This document shows, piece after piece, positions 32,394 to 41,200 of a DNA stretch of 64,000 bases. Position 1 is the stretch's first letter. Each line of letters begins with the position of its first letter. The notes under the pieces were generated by a model. The model was not told the DNA's origin. It made no database searches and saw only the letters and a list, made by a program, of their open reading frames with translations. This DNA comes from Nocardia brasiliensis NBRC 14402. Lineage in GTDB: Bacteria; Actinomycetota; Actinomycetes; Mycobacteriales; Mycobacteriaceae. Made by a program: the position numbers and the translations under genes. The stretch is taken from assembly GCF_000308475.2 (NCBI RefSeq), contig NZ_BAFT02000098.1, forward strand, positions 124,001 through 188,000, given 5' to 3'.

Positions 32394-34157
32394 GTGACCC
32401 ATCCAGGGGTTGTGCCGCTGCTCGACCGTGTTGCCGACGCCGTCTCCGCCGCGATCGGCCGTACCCGCCCGGAACTGGTGGGAGCGGATCCGGTGCTCCG
32501 ACGTTCCGAACGCGCCGACTTCCAGTCCAATGCCGCGCTGGCCCTGGCCGAAGGGCTCGGGGTAAGGCCCGCCGAGTACGCCGCCGAACTCGTCGCGGCG
32601 TTGGCACCCGGCCCGGATCGGCCGGTGGCGACGGTGGCGGTGTCCGGCCCCGGATTCGTGAACATCACCGTGCCGGACCGGGTGCTGTGGGCGCAGGTCG
32701 CGGCACGTCTGTCGGATACCCGGCTCGGGGTGCCCGCGACCGAGCACGGGCGGCGCACGGTGCTCGATTACTCCGCGCCCAACATCGCCAAGGAGATGCA
32801 CGTCGGGCACCTGCGGACGACGGTCATCGGCGACAGCCTGGCGCGGGTGCTCGGCTTCCTCGGCGCCGCGGTGATCCGGCAGAATCACCTGGGCGACTGG
32901 GGAACTCAGTTCGGCATGCTCATCCAATATCTCGACGAGCACCCCGACGCGCGTTGGCGGCACGACGACGTCGCCGACGGCGCCGGGGTATCCGCGCTCG
33001 ACCGGTTGTATCGAGCGGCGCGGGCCGCCTTCGACGCCGATCCGGACTTCGCCGACTGGTCGCGCGCGCGGGTGGTCGCGTTGCAGGCGGGCGACGCGCA
33101 GACCCTGGCTCGCTGGCGCGCTATCGTCGCCGAATCGCAGCGCGCATTCGCCGATATCTACGCGAAGCTGGGCGTACTGCTCACGCCGGACGACTCGGTG
33201 GGCGAATCGTTCTACAACCCCATGCTTTCCAGCGTCGTCGCGCAATTGCTCGACCAGGGCGTCGCGGTCGACAGCAACGGCGCGACGGTGGTCTTCTCCG
33301 CCGAGGTAACCGGCCCCGACGGTGCGCCGGTGCCACTGATGGTCCGCAAGAGCGACGGCGGATACGGTTACGACACCACGGATCTGGCGACGATCCGCTA
33401 CCGCATCGACACCCTGCACGCGCAGCGGCTGCTGTACGTGACCGATGCCCGGCAGGCGCTGCACTTCCGGCTGATCTTCGAAACGGCTAGGCGCGCAGGG
33501 TGGTTGCGCAACGGCATCGAGGCCGAACACGTCCCGTTCGGCACGGTGCTCGGCCCGGACGGCACACCGTTCAAGACCAGGGCGGGCGGCACCGTGCGGT
33601 TGGGCGATCTGCTCGACGACGCCGTGGCGCGGGCCCGCGCGGTGGTCGCGGCGAAGAATCCCGGGCTGACGGCCGCCGAATTGGACTCCATCGCAAGGCA
33701 ATCCGGCATCGGCGCGGTCAAGTACGCGGACCTGTCGACCGCACGGGTCAAGGACTACACCTTCGACCTCGACCGGATGGTCGCCTTCACCGGCAACACG
33801 GCCGTCTATCTACAATACGCGCACGCGCGCATCCGGTCCCTCCTCGGCAAGGCCGGTGCCTCCGCGCCTGCGGTCGCCACCGACGGCCCGCTCGAAGCGG
33901 CCGAACGCGCCCTCGTCTTGACGTTGGACGCGTACGGCACCACCGTCACCGAGGTCGGCAGCACGCTCGAACCCCACCGCCTGTGTGGCTACCTCTACCG
34001 GCTGGCCCGCGATTTCACGACGTTCTACGACGCCTGTCCGGTACTCAAAGCCGAGGAGCCGCAACGTGGTAACCGCCTGGCCCTGTGCGACCTCACGGCC
34101 CGGACCCTCGCCCACGGTCTGGACCTGCTCGGTATCGCCGCCCCGGAAAGGATGTGA
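32394..34157 (+). CDS. argS: arginyl-tRNA synthetase (likely second copy)
   Basis: A 587-residue class I aminoacyl-tRNA synthetase charging tRNA-Arg. The N-terminal additional domain is at about residues 1-105, the HIGH-type motif is HVGH in KEMHVGHLRTTVIGD, and the KMSKS region is replaced by FKTRAGGTVRLGDLL, as in many ArgS. The DALR anticodon domain ends with FYDACPVL and LCDLTARTLAHGLDLLGI. The N-terminus (RRSERADFQSNAALALAEG) resembles the Streptomyces-type ArgS. Mycobacteriales usually keep their housekeeping argS beside lysA and hom-thr genes, which are absent here, so this is probably a paralogue; that is inference. GTG start with AAGGGA 6 nt upstream. Confidence 0.9.
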   Translation: MTHPGVVPLLDRVADAVSAAIGRTRPELVGADPVLRRSERADFQSNAALALAEGLGVRPAEYAAELVAALAPGPDRPVATVAVSGPGFVNITVPDRVLWAQVAARLSDTRLGVPATEHGRRTVLDYSAPNIAKEMHVGHLRTTVIGDSLARVLGFLGAAVIRQNHLGDWGTQFGMLIQYLDEHPDARWRHDDVADGAGVSALDRLYRAARAAFDADPDFADWSRARVVALQAGDAQTLARWRAIVAESQRAFADIYAKLGVLLTPDDSVGESFYNPMLSSVVAQLLDQGVAVDSNGATVVFSAEVTGPDGAPVPLMVRKSDGGYGYDTTDLATIRYRIDTLHAQRLLYVTDARQALHFRLIFETARRAGWLRNGIEAEHVPFGTVLGPDGTPFKTRAGGTVRLGDLLDDAVARARAVVAAKNPGLTAAELDSIARQSGIGAVKYADLSTARVKDYTFDLDRMVAFTGNTAVYLQYAHARIRSLLGKAGASAPAVATDGPLEAAERALVLTLDAYGTTVTEVGSTLEPHRLCGYLYRLARDFTTFYDACPVLKAEEPQRGNRLALCDLTARTLAHGLDLLGIAAPERM

Positions 34158-34172
34158 CACCCGCGCACGGCG

Positions 34173-34203
34173 GAGCCGGGCCGCGTGGCACGCGGCCCGG
34201 CTC
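34173..34203. terminator. bidirectional terminator hairpin
   Basis: A 14-bp perfect stem (GAGCCGGGCCGCGT and ACGCGGCCCGGCTC) with a GGC loop lies between the convergent stops of argS and the M1 peptidase. A T-rich stretch follows on the plus strand. Confidence 0.8.
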
Positions 34204-34217
34204 TGCTGTTGTGCCGG

Positions 34218-35762
34218 TTACTGTTTGGCGGTCACGACCGAGTACAGGTCGTCCCACGCCTTCGGCTTCGGCGGCGCCGGGACGGCCGAGCGCGGCGCGC
34301 CGCCCCGCTTGCCACCGTCGAACGTCGCGTCGGAGGGCTTGTACGCGGGCTTGCCCTTATCGGTCAGCCAGGTCTTGAACAAGGCGTTGGTGCTACGCCC
34401 GGTGACCGCGTTGGCCATCTCGATGAAGTCCGCGACCTTGGCATTGCCGAACTGGTACTTGGTCAGCCATTCGCGCAGCATCCGGTAGAAGACGTCGTCG
34501 TCACCGATAGCGCTGCGGAAGGCCTGGATCGCCAGCGCGCCGCGGCTGTACAACTCGGCGGGCAGCACATTGGCCGGCCCCGGATCGGTCAGCACGACAT
34601 CCCAATTGATCCGGGTCGAGGTGGCATAGGCATAATCGGCGATTTCCGCCGCGGTGCCGGTGCCGTTCTTCTCCGACCACAGGTATTCCATGTAGCTGGC
34701 GAAACCTTCGTTCAGCCAGCCGTCTTTCCAGGTCGCCACCGAGGTCGAATCGCCGAACCACTGGTGCGCGTTCTCGTGCACCACCACCGAATCGTTCTTA
34801 CCGCGCTTGAAGAAGCCGTCGGTGTAGGTGGGCATGGTCTGGGTTTCCAGCGCGAAGCCACCCATCTTCGCGTCCACCACGCCACCGGTGGATTCGAACG
34901 GGTACGGCGTGAGCTGACTGGCCAGCCAGTCGACGATCTCGGGTGTCCGCTCGATGCTGGCCTTGGCATTGGCCCGCACGGTCGGATCCAGATCCGTCGC
35001 GTAGGCGGTCAGGTTGGGCCGGGCGGGCGTGCCCGCACCCTGTCCGCCGCGCTCGTACTTGCCGATCGCCAGGTAGGTCGCGTAGGTCATCTGCGGGTTC
35101 TTGCTGAGCCAGTTGTGCCGCTTCCAGCCCGGAATATTCTGCGTCACAGTGGTTTCCACGCCGTTGGACAGGACGTCCATGTTCTCCGGTGCGAGCACCG
35201 ACACCGCATAGGTCGCCTTGTCGGTCGGGTGATCGTTGCTCGGATACCACCATTCGGCGGAGAAGGGCTCGTTGGAGATCAGCGCGCCGTTGGGGTTCTC
35301 CACCCAGTTGCGCGCGCCCGCCGCGTTCGCCACCCGCGACGGGATGTCGTTGTAGGCGACCACCGTGGTGAACTCGGCGCCGACGGCCAGGTTGGCGGGC
35401 AGCGTCACCGCCAGCTTGTCCTTGCCCAGGGTGTATTTGGCGGCCTTGTTGTTGATCAGCACGGACTGGGTCTGCAAAAGGAAGTCGAACCCGATCGCGG
35501 ACCCGGCCTTCAAATCCTGCTTGGCTTTCGCCGTGATCGTCGTCGACCCGGACAGCCGGCCCGAGGACGGATCGAACTTCAGGTCGATGCTGTAATTGGA
35601 AACGTCGTAGGCGGCGCTGCCGATATTCGGGAAATTGGGATCACCGATACCGGTCAGCGGTGCTGCGGCGGCCGTGCCTGTACTCGAGATCAAAGCCGCC
35701 GCCACCAGCAGCGGAACGGCTCGCACCGAAACAGAGTGCAACACGGGAAAACGCCTCGTCAT
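34218..35762 (-). CDS. secreted M1-family zinc metallopeptidase
   Basis: A 514-residue exported aminopeptidase-like enzyme. The signal peptide spans about residues 1-34 (ending TAAAA). The N-terminal beta-rich domain precedes the catalytic domain with HENAH (zinc ligands His329 and His333) and NEGFASY (Glu zinc ligand, about 352). It is shorter than full M1 enzymes (about 850 residues), matching the compact secreted actinobacterial type that lacks the large C-terminal domain. The M1 gating motif is present as MGGFALETQT instead of the common GAMEN. ATG 35762 has GGAG 7 nt upstream; an in-frame start at 35834 would precede the signal. Confidence 0.9.
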   Translation of the reverse strand: MTRRFPVLHSVSVRAVPLLVAAALISSTGTAAAAPLTGIGDPNFPNIGSAAYDVSNYSIDLKFDPSSGRLSGSTTITAKAKQDLKAGSAIGFDFLLQTQSVLINNKAAKYTLGKDKLAVTLPANLAVGAEFTTVVAYNDIPSRVANAAGARNWVENPNGALISNEPFSAEWWYPSNDHPTDKATYAVSVLAPENMDVLSNGVETTVTQNIPGWKRHNWLSKNPQMTYATYLAIGKYERGGQGAGTPARPNLTAYATDLDPTVRANAKASIERTPEIVDWLASQLTPYPFESTGGVVDAKMGGFALETQTMPTYTDGFFKRGKNDSVVVHENAHQWFGDSTSVATWKDGWLNEGFASYMEYLWSEKNGTGTAAEIADYAYATSTRINWDVVLTDPGPANVLPAELYSRGALAIQAFRSAIGDDDVFYRMLREWLTKYQFGNAKVADFIEMANAVTGRSTNALFKTWLTDKGKPAYKPSDATFDGGKRGGAPRSAVPAPPKPKAWDDLYSVVTAKQ

Positions 35763-36075
35763 AAAAGAACTCCAATGTGTCGTGCACGCGGATTCGCGTC
35801 TCGCCCAAGATCTTTCGATACCAGAGAAACACATCGTTTCGGTCCGCTCGACTGGAGATCAACTGGGGAATTCCGACCGGCCCGGAAGAATTTCCGGACG
35901 CCGGAACTCTTCGCACGACGGCCCGGGTCGATCCGACCGGTGGAGCTGGGTCGGACGCATCGAAACCGGTCGGATACGCTCCCCCGACACATGTTCAGGC
36001 GACGGAGCCGACCGCATCGGCCCGCGATGCGGTGCGCCGATCGGGATGCCTGAAAGGTCTGAGACGAGGAGCGGC
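35763..36075. promoter_or_regulatory. divergent intergenic region with 11-bp-arm inverted repeat
   Basis: A 313-bp promoter region for the M1 peptidase (left) and the MaoC-type gene (right). ATCCGACCGGT (35931-35941) and ACCGGTCGGAT (35965-35975) are perfect inverted repeats 23 nt apart, about 100 bp before the MaoC start. No coding sequence is convincing here. Confidence 0.4.
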
Positions 36076-37110
36076 GTGACAGAAGCAGCGTTCGACGTGG
36101 CCGGGTTGGTCGGGCACCACTACCGGGCCGACGACTACTACGAGGTCGGCCGGGAGAAGATCCGCGAATACGCGCGGGCGGTACAGGATTTCCATCCCGC
36201 GCACTGGAGCGAGGACGCGGCCGACGAACTCGGCTACACCGGTCTCGTCGCACCGACCACGTTCATCTCGATCGCGGCCATGCTGGCCAATCGCCGGCTC
36301 TTCGAGACCGTCATCACCGGATACGACGGGTTCGTGCAGACCGATCAGGTCTTCGAGATGTATCAGCCGGTGGTCACCGGCGACCGCCTGATCGGCGACG
36401 TCGAACTCGAGGCGGTGCGCCGGGTCGCGGGCAAGGATCTGCTCACCGTCAAGAACATCTTCTCCGACCAGTCGGGGCAGGTCATGCAGGTCATGCACAC
36501 CACCGTGGTCGGGCTCACCGCCGAGGACGTCGCCGAGGGCATCGGCGCGGCGATCGAGCGGGTGATCATGCACGGCATCGAGGTGTTCACCCGGATCAAC
36601 CCCGGCGACGCCGCGCCGAAGGTCGATCCGGCCGGCGTCCCGGTCGCTTCGATCCCCTCCGAGGTGAGCCGAACCCGGGTGCCGCACACCGCGATTCGTT
36701 TCGAAGACCTCACCGTCGGCACCGAACTCCCGGCCCGCACCACCCGGCTCACCCGCGGTGATCTGGTGAACTACGCGGGCGTCGCGGGTGACGCCAACCC
36801 GATCCACTGGCACGACGACGTCGCCGCCCTCACGGGGCTCCCCGACGTGATCGCGCACGGGATGCTCACCATGGGGCTGGGCGCGGGGTTCATCACCGGC
36901 TGGCTCGGCGACCCGGGCGCGATGACCCGCTACGGCGTCCGCCTCTCGAACTACACCGTCGTCGAGGCCCGCAATGTCGGCACCATCGAGTTCACCGGCC
37001 GGGTCAAGTCGCTCGACCCCGAGACCCGCAGCGCGGTCATCGCCATCACTGCGAAGTCCGCGGGCCGCAAGATCTTCGGCCTCGCCACGGCGGACGTCCG
37101 CTTCCGCTGA
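36076..37110 (+). CDS. double-hotdog MaoC-family dehydratase (HadA-HadB-like fusion)
   Basis: A 344-residue protein with two hotdog domains. The N-terminal one (residues 1-155) resembles the HadA/FAS1_DH type (YAVQDFHPAHW-like segment, LVAPTTFISIAAM). The C-terminal one (about 205-344) is a MaoC hydratase with the catalytic VAGDANPIHWHDD and IAHGMLTMGLG. In mycolate producers HadAB dehydrates 3-hydroxyacyl-ACP in FAS-II; as a fused single gene outside a FAS-II cluster it may instead act on acyl-CoA. GTG 36076 with GAGGAG just upstream. Its stop lies 3 bp from the convergent AraC gene. Both domains appear intact, though only the second has the clear catalytic Asp/His. Confidence 0.85.
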   Translation: MTEAAFDVAGLVGHHYRADDYYEVGREKIREYARAVQDFHPAHWSEDAADELGYTGLVAPTTFISIAAMLANRRLFETVITGYDGFVQTDQVFEMYQPVVTGDRLIGDVELEAVRRVAGKDLLTVKNIFSDQSGQVMQVMHTTVVGLTAEDVAEGIGAAIERVIMHGIEVFTRINPGDAAPKVDPAGVPVASIPSEVSRTRVPHTAIRFEDLTVGTELPARTTRLTRGDLVNYAGVAGDANPIHWHDDVAALTGLPDVIAHGMLTMGLGAGFITGWLGDPGAMTRYGVRLSNYTVVEARNVGTIEFTGRVKSLDPETRSAVIAITAKSAGRKIFGLATADVRFR

Positions 37111-37113
37111 CGT

Positions 37114-37884
37114 TCAGTCGAGCACCACGAGTCGCGTCCCGGGCAGCAGACGCGACGGCGGCAGACCGAACATGGCGTGGAACGTGTCGGTGAGGTGCGA
37201 CGGGCTGGCGAAGCCGGCTTCGACGGCGGCGGTGGTCAGGTCCGCGCCCTTGGAAACGGCGCGCCCGACCGAGAGGATGCGCGCCCAGAGCCGGTAGCGG
37301 CGGAAGCTGGTACCGGACTGGGCGGCGAACAGGTGCAGGAAACGGGAGGTCGAAAGGTGGGCCGCCGCGGCCAGTTCGCCCGCCGAGTTCGCGCCGGCCG
37401 GGTGCGCCAGCAGCGCCGCGGCGGCACCCGCGATCCTGGGGTCCACCGCGGATCTACGGGAACCACAGGCCAGTTCGATCGCGGCCACGGGGTCGAACTC
37501 CGCGCGCGCGACGAAGGCGAGCAGGTCGTGTTCGTTGCTGTGTGCCAGGCCGATCCCGGCCGTGCTCGCGGTCATTCGGTCCCAGCACGACTTCGCGTGC
37601 GGCGACGTCGGATCGATGTAGCAGAACAGCATTTGCGCGCCGCCCGCGACCAGCCGATGCTCCCGCCGCGGCGGAATCAACGCGGTGCGAACGGCTTTCG
37701 AGATTCCGTCGACGTGCAGGGTGAACGGCGCGTCGAGGCCGACCGCGAGACAGTGCACCGAGCCGCTGTGCGCGTCGAGCTGTAACGAGGGGCCGCGATA
37801 GACCGCGTGGCCGGGCCACAACCACACGGTCGCGGGCGCAAGACAGCTCGTTTCTGGAAGTGGCGCACCGTCCATGATCGCCAT
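37114..37884 (-). CDS. AraC-family transcriptional regulator
   Basis: A 256-residue regulator. The C-terminal 100 residues hold two helix-turn-helix units (AGELAAAAHLSTSRFLHLFAAQSG and AAVEAGFASPSHLTDTFHAMFG), the diagnostic AraC/XylS DNA-binding domain. The N-terminal part is cupin-like and probably senses a ligand. ATG 37884 or 37875 may be used. It is divergent from a small membrane protein gene whose start lies 41 bp away, so that gene is the most likely target besides itself. Confidence 0.9.
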   Translation of the reverse strand: MAIMDGAPLPETSCLAPATVWLWPGHAVYRGPSLQLDAHSGSVHCLAVGLDAPFTLHVDGISKAVRTALIPPRREHRLVAGGAQMLFCYIDPTSPHAKSCWDRMTASTAGIGLAHSNEHDLLAFVARAEFDPVAAIELACGSRRSAVDPRIAGAAAALLAHPAGANSAGELAAAAHLSTSRFLHLFAAQSGTSFRRYRLWARILSVGRAVSKGADLTTAAVEAGFASPSHLTDTFHAMFGLPPSRLLPGTRLVVLD

Positions 37885-37925
37885 GCTTGCACGACTACGA
37901 CAACGTCGGGAAAGGCGGGCCGGAA

Positions 37926-38318
37926 ATGGGATTCGAGTATGTCGCGCGGGCGGCGCTGGTGGTGATCGGGGTGATCCACCTGCTGCCCGGCACCGTGGCG
38001 TTCGCCCCGCGCCGGGCTGCCGCGATGTACGGGACGCGCGCTGGTTCCCGCGACCTGGAGCTGCTGCTGCGACATCGCGCGCTGCTGCTGGCGATGATCG
38101 GGGCCGGCACCATCGCCGCCGCGTTCCTCGCGTCGATCCAGGTCGCCGCCATGATCGCGGTCGGCATCAGCATGACCAGCTTTCTCGCACTGGCGATGAG
38201 CATCGGGCGGCGCGAACTGAGCGCCGCGACCACACGCGTCTTCCGGATCGACGTGTTCGCGCTCGCCCTGCTCGCCGTGGCGGTACTCGCACTGGCGCTT
38301 ACCGAATGGGCTGGCTAG
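37926..38318 (+). CDS. small four-helix integral membrane protein
   Basis: A 130-residue membrane protein with about four hydrophobic segments (YVARAALVVIGVIHLLPG, LLAMIGAGTIAAAFLAS, IAVGISMTSFLALAM and FALALLAVAVLALAL). I recognise no catalytic motif; the phosphopantetheine or DoxX families are possible but unsupported. The ATG was chosen as the first with an upstream purine-rich site (GGAAAGG about 10 nt away). The stop overlaps the convergent acyl-CoA ligase stop by 4 bp. It is probably controlled by the divergent AraC regulator. Confidence 0.65.
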   Translation: MGFEYVARAALVVIGVIHLLPGTVAFAPRRAAAMYGTRAGSRDLELLLRHRALLLAMIGAGTIAAAFLASIQVAAMIAVGISMTSFLALAMSIGRRELSAATTRVFRIDVFALALLAVAVLALALTEWAG

Positions 38319-39703
38319 CCGGGATCACCTTGCGGCACAAAGATCTTAGCGAGCACCTGCCGGTCGAGCTTGCCGCGGGGCGTGCGCGGCAAACTGTCGA
38401 GCACCCGGACCTGCACCGGAATGCTGGGGCTGGGCAACGTCGTGCGCAGATGCCGCCAGATCTCGTCCAGGCTCGGGGCGCTCGCGCCGACGACGATCGC
38501 AGCGGCGGGCGCTTCCCCCATCCGGGCGTCGGGGATACCGATACAGGCGGCCTCGGCGACCCCGGGCAGCGCGGTGAGCGCCGCCTCGATGGCGGCGGGC
38601 TCCACATTGAGTCCCGCCCGGATCAGCATCTCGCTGTCGCGACCGAAGAGCCGCAGGCGATTTCCCCGCACCGCGCCGCGATCGCCCACCGTCATCCAAC
38701 CGTCCACCGGGCCGCCGGTGATGCCGTCCGCGGTGAGATAGCCGTCGAAGAGCATGTCGCTGCGCACGAACACCAGGCCGTCCCTGATCTGCGCGTCGAC
38801 ACCGTCGAACAGCTCACCGGCCGAATTCTCGTCGGTGTCACCGAGTCCGCGATCGAACGACACGAAGCTCAACTCGGACGCGCCGTAGAAGTGCACGAGT
38901 TCCGCGTTCGGCAGCACCGCCCGCAGCGCCTGCCTGCCGGGACGCGGCCAGCGTGCCGCGGAGGACAGCACCTCCCGGACGCCGGGCAACGGCCCGGCGC
39001 CGGAGCGCACCACGTCCCAGGCGATGGTCGGCACCGAATACAGATGGGTCGCACCGTCGTTCAGCGCGGTCATGACCGGCCGCAGGTCCACGGTCGCGCC
39101 CCGGGTGAGCGCGTGCAGCGCCCCGTACAGGAAATGGGTATGGTCGAGCACGCCGGGCGCGGCGACCCGGTCACCGGCGCCGATGTCGAAGGTGGCGTCG
39201 GAGCGGTCGAGGGTGGTGGCCCACGAATTCTGGTCGCGGACGAACAGTTTCGGCGCGCCGGTGGTGCCGGAGGTGATGCCGACCAGCAATTCCGTGTCCG
39301 GGCGCGCTCGGCCCGACGGGCCGGTCCCAGCCAGTTCGGCGGCCGTCCGGACCGGACCGTCGAAGCCCATCTTCCGCAGTCGCCGATGCTGCCCGGCTGC
39401 GGCGACCACCGCGCCGGGCCGCGCGAGTGCAAGCACCGTGGCCAGCTGGTCCGGCATCAGGTGCCGGTGCAACAGCACGACACTCACCCCGCTGTGACAG
39501 GCCGCCGTCACGACCACCAGCGATTCGACATCCGAGGTCGGCAGCACGGCAACCCGGTGCATGCCGTGCAGTCCGGCCGCGGTGCGGATGACCCGATCCC
39601 AGAACTCGCCGTAAGCGACGCGCTCCGGGCCGGATTCGACGGCGATGGCCGCCGGGGCCGCGGCGGCGCGGCGCTCGATCCGCGCGGCGAGCAGCTCACT
39701 CAT
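38315..39703 (-). CDS. AMP-dependent acyl-CoA synthetase/ligase
   Basis: A 462-residue ANL-superfamily enzyme that would activate a carboxylic acid as an adenylate and transfer it to CoA. The P-loop GITSGTTGAPK is at about residues 145-155, the A5 motif is VHFYGASELSF, the hinge region is GRDSEMLIRAGLNVEP and the C-terminal lysine is in RTPRGKLDRQ. The gene overlaps ecfT by 8 bp and ends the bioY-led operon. The substrate could be pimelate or a fatty acid feeding biotin synthesis; context is the only evidence. It is shorter than typical FadD (about 510-540 residues) through a reduced N-terminus. Confidence 0.85.
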   Translation of the reverse strand: MSELLAARIERRAAAAPAAIAVESGPERVAYGEFWDRVIRTAAGLHGMHRVAVLPTSDVESLVVVTAACHSGVSVVLLHRHLMPDQLATVLALARPGAVVAAAGQHRRLRKMGFDGPVRTAAELAGTGPSGRARPDTELLVGITSGTTGAPKLFVRDQNSWATTLDRSDATFDIGAGDRVAAPGVLDHTHFLYGALHALTRGATVDLRPVMTALNDGATHLYSVPTIAWDVVRSGAGPLPGVREVLSSAARWPRPGRQALRAVLPNAELVHFYGASELSFVSFDRGLGDTDENSAGELFDGVDAQIRDGLVFVRSDMLFDGYLTADGITGGPVDGWMTVGDRGAVRGNRLRLFGRDSEMLIRAGLNVEPAAIEAALTALPGVAEAACIGIPDARMGEAPAAAIVVGASAPSLDEIWRHLRTTLPSPSIPVQVRVLDSLPRTPRGKLDRQVLAKIFVPQGDPG

Positions 39704-40298
39704 CGTCGACTCCTCTCGCCGCCAATGCCTCGCCCATGGCGTCGGCGGTGCGCAACGCCCGCACCAGCACGGGCGTGGCCAGCGCTGTCATCGACCATTG
39801 CAGGCCCCTGGCCCGGCGTGCCTCGGCCACCTCGTGCACGATCCCGGCCAGCAACGGCACGCAGCGGATGGCCAGCGCCAGCAGCAGCCCGATCCGTTCC
39901 GGGTCGACGCCGATCCGGCGCAGCGGCCCGAGCGCCCGGGTCACGGTGTCGAGCAGGTCGGTCACGCGGGTGGTGAGCGTGACGAGCGCCGCGAGCGCCA
40001 CCGAGATCAACAGCACGCCGCACACCACCACCGCCCGCGCCGGTGAGGTGATCAGCACCTGAAAGACGGCGATGATCAACAGCATCCACACCACCGGTCG
40101 CAGCTGCGCCACCGCGACGCGCCACGGAATGCGCGCCAGCGCGAACAACCCGGCCACCGCCAGCGCGGCCAGACCGACCTGAATCGGACTGCGCAGCAAC
40201 ACCGTCGCCGCGACGATCGCCGCGATCAGCAGCAGCAGTTTCGCGCCCGCGGGCAGCCGGTGCAGCAGCGAGTCCCCCGGCCGGTACAGCCCGATCAT
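39696..40298 (-). CDS. ECF transporter transmembrane component T (BioN/CbiQ-like)
   Basis: A 200-residue membrane subunit of an energy-coupling-factor vitamin transporter. Both coupling-helix Ala-Arg-Gly motifs are present: EARRARGL and EALAARGV in the C-terminal cytoplasmic region. Four to five hydrophobic helices precede them. With the ATPase encoded upstream (ATGA overlap) and BioY as substrate-binding S component, it should form a biotin importer. It is shorter than CbiQ of cobalt systems (about 250), consistent with BioN. Confidence 0.9.
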   Translation of the reverse strand: MIGLYRPGDSLLHRLPAGAKLLLLIAAIVAATVLLRSPIQVGLAALAVAGLFALARIPWRVAVAQLRPVVWMLLIIAVFQVLITSPARAVVVCGVLLISVALAALVTLTTRVTDLLDTVTRALGPLRRIGVDPERIGLLLALAIRCVPLLAGIVHEVAEARRARGLQWSMTALATPVLVRALRTADAMGEALAARGVDDE

Positions 40299-40975
40299 TC
40301 GACCAGCGCCCGGTAGGCGGGCACCGCGGCCGCGGGGGTTCCGTCGAACGCCACCAGACCGTCGTCGATCACGATGACCCGCTCGAAACCCTCCAGCAGC
40401 GCGAGCTGATGGGTCACCACGATCACCTGCTGGTCCATCGCATCCAGCGCGGCGGCGACCACCCGGGCGTTGCGCAGGTCGAGCAGTGTGGTCGGCTCGT
40501 CGGCGATGATCACCTCCGGCCTGCGGATCAGCACCGCGCCGAGCGCGAGCAGTTGTTTCTGCCCGCCGGACAACAGGTGTGAAGGATGATCGGCGTGCTG
40601 ATCGAGCCGGAAGCGCCCCAGCATCTCCTGGACGCGCGCCGCCACCTCCGCCTTGCTCAGGCCGGACCGGCGCAGCGAGAACGCGAGATCCTCGGCCACC
40701 GTGGGCATCACGATCTGGGTGTCCGGATCGGTGAAGACGAAACCGACCTTGCGCCGCACCTGCGCGCCCTTGCGCGCGACGTCGACGCCGTCCACCGTTA
40801 CCGTGCCCGAAGTCGGCGTGAGCAGACCGTTGATCATGCGGGCCAGCGTCGATTTGCCGGACCCGTTCGCCCCGATGATGCCGACCCGGCGCTCGGTGAT
40901 GCGCAGATCGATGCCGCGCAACACTTTTCGCTCGCCGAACGCATGCCCGACCCTGTCGAACCGGATCTCACTCAC
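40295..40975 (-). CDS. ECF transporter ATPase (BioM-like)
   Basis: A 226-residue ABC ATPase powering the ECF importer. Walker A is GANGSGKSTLARMING, the Q-loop region follows KVGFVFTDPDTQ, the signature is LLSGGQKQLLALG, Walker B is EVIIADEPTTLLD and the switch His is in VTHQLALL. It is a single ATPase, as in BioMNY systems, rather than an EcfA1/A2 pair. The GTG start (GTGAGTGAG) is copied in the triplicated repeat just upstream, and GAGG lies about 8 nt before it. Confidence 0.92.
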   Translation of the reverse strand: MSEIRFDRVGHAFGERKVLRGIDLRITERRVGIIGANGSGKSTLARMINGLLTPTSGTVTVDGVDVARKGAQVRRKVGFVFTDPDTQIVMPTVAEDLAFSLRRSGLSKAEVAARVQEMLGRFRLDQHADHPSHLLSGGQKQLLALGAVLIRRPEVIIADEPTTLLDLRNARVVAAALDAMDQQVIVVTHQLALLEGFERVIVIDDGLVAFDGTPAAAVPAYRALVE

Positions 40976-41200
40976 GACTGCGCCTCGCTAGCGCTCGGCC
41001 CCGTCGTGCGCGAAGCACGCTGTGACATGGTTCGCTCACTCCGCTCACTCACGACCGCACCTCGCTGACGCTCGGCCCCGTCGTGCGCGAAGCACGCTGT
41101 GACATGGTTCGCTCACTCCGCTCACTCACGACCGCACCTCGCTAGCGCTCGGCCCCGTCGTGCGCGAAGCACGCTGTGACATGGTTCGCTCACTCACGAC
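40967..41200 (-). repeat. 77-bp tandem repeat carrying overlapping mini-ORFs between thiolase and ecfA
   Basis: CTCACTCACGAC recurs at 40967, 41044, 41121 and 41189, giving two 77-bp units and one 68-bp unit with few changes. On the minus strand each unit supplies a GAGG ribosome site, GTG start and a short frame beginning (M)SER and ending SEVRS or similar, closed by TGA that overlaps the next GTG (GTGA). The frames are 41197-41126 (23 codons), 41129-41049 (26) and 41052-40972 (26). The first GTG overlaps the thiolase stop and the last TGA overlaps the ecfA start. Similar GTGAGTGAGCGGAG-type repeats are common between nocardial and rhodococcal genes. Confidence 0.85.

Noticed and set aside
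35635..36075. N-terminal extension of the MaoC-type hydratase
   Set aside because: It runs into the divergent M1 peptidase signal-peptide region; GTG 36076 has GAGGAG and starts the domain.
37887..37925. TTG start for the small membrane protein
   Set aside because: Weak codon, and it would leave only 2 bp to the divergent AraC start; ATG 37926 begins the first hydrophobic segment.
40967..41200. CRISPR-like array
   Set aside because: The repeats are directly adjacent 77-bp units without unique spacers, and no cas genes are near.
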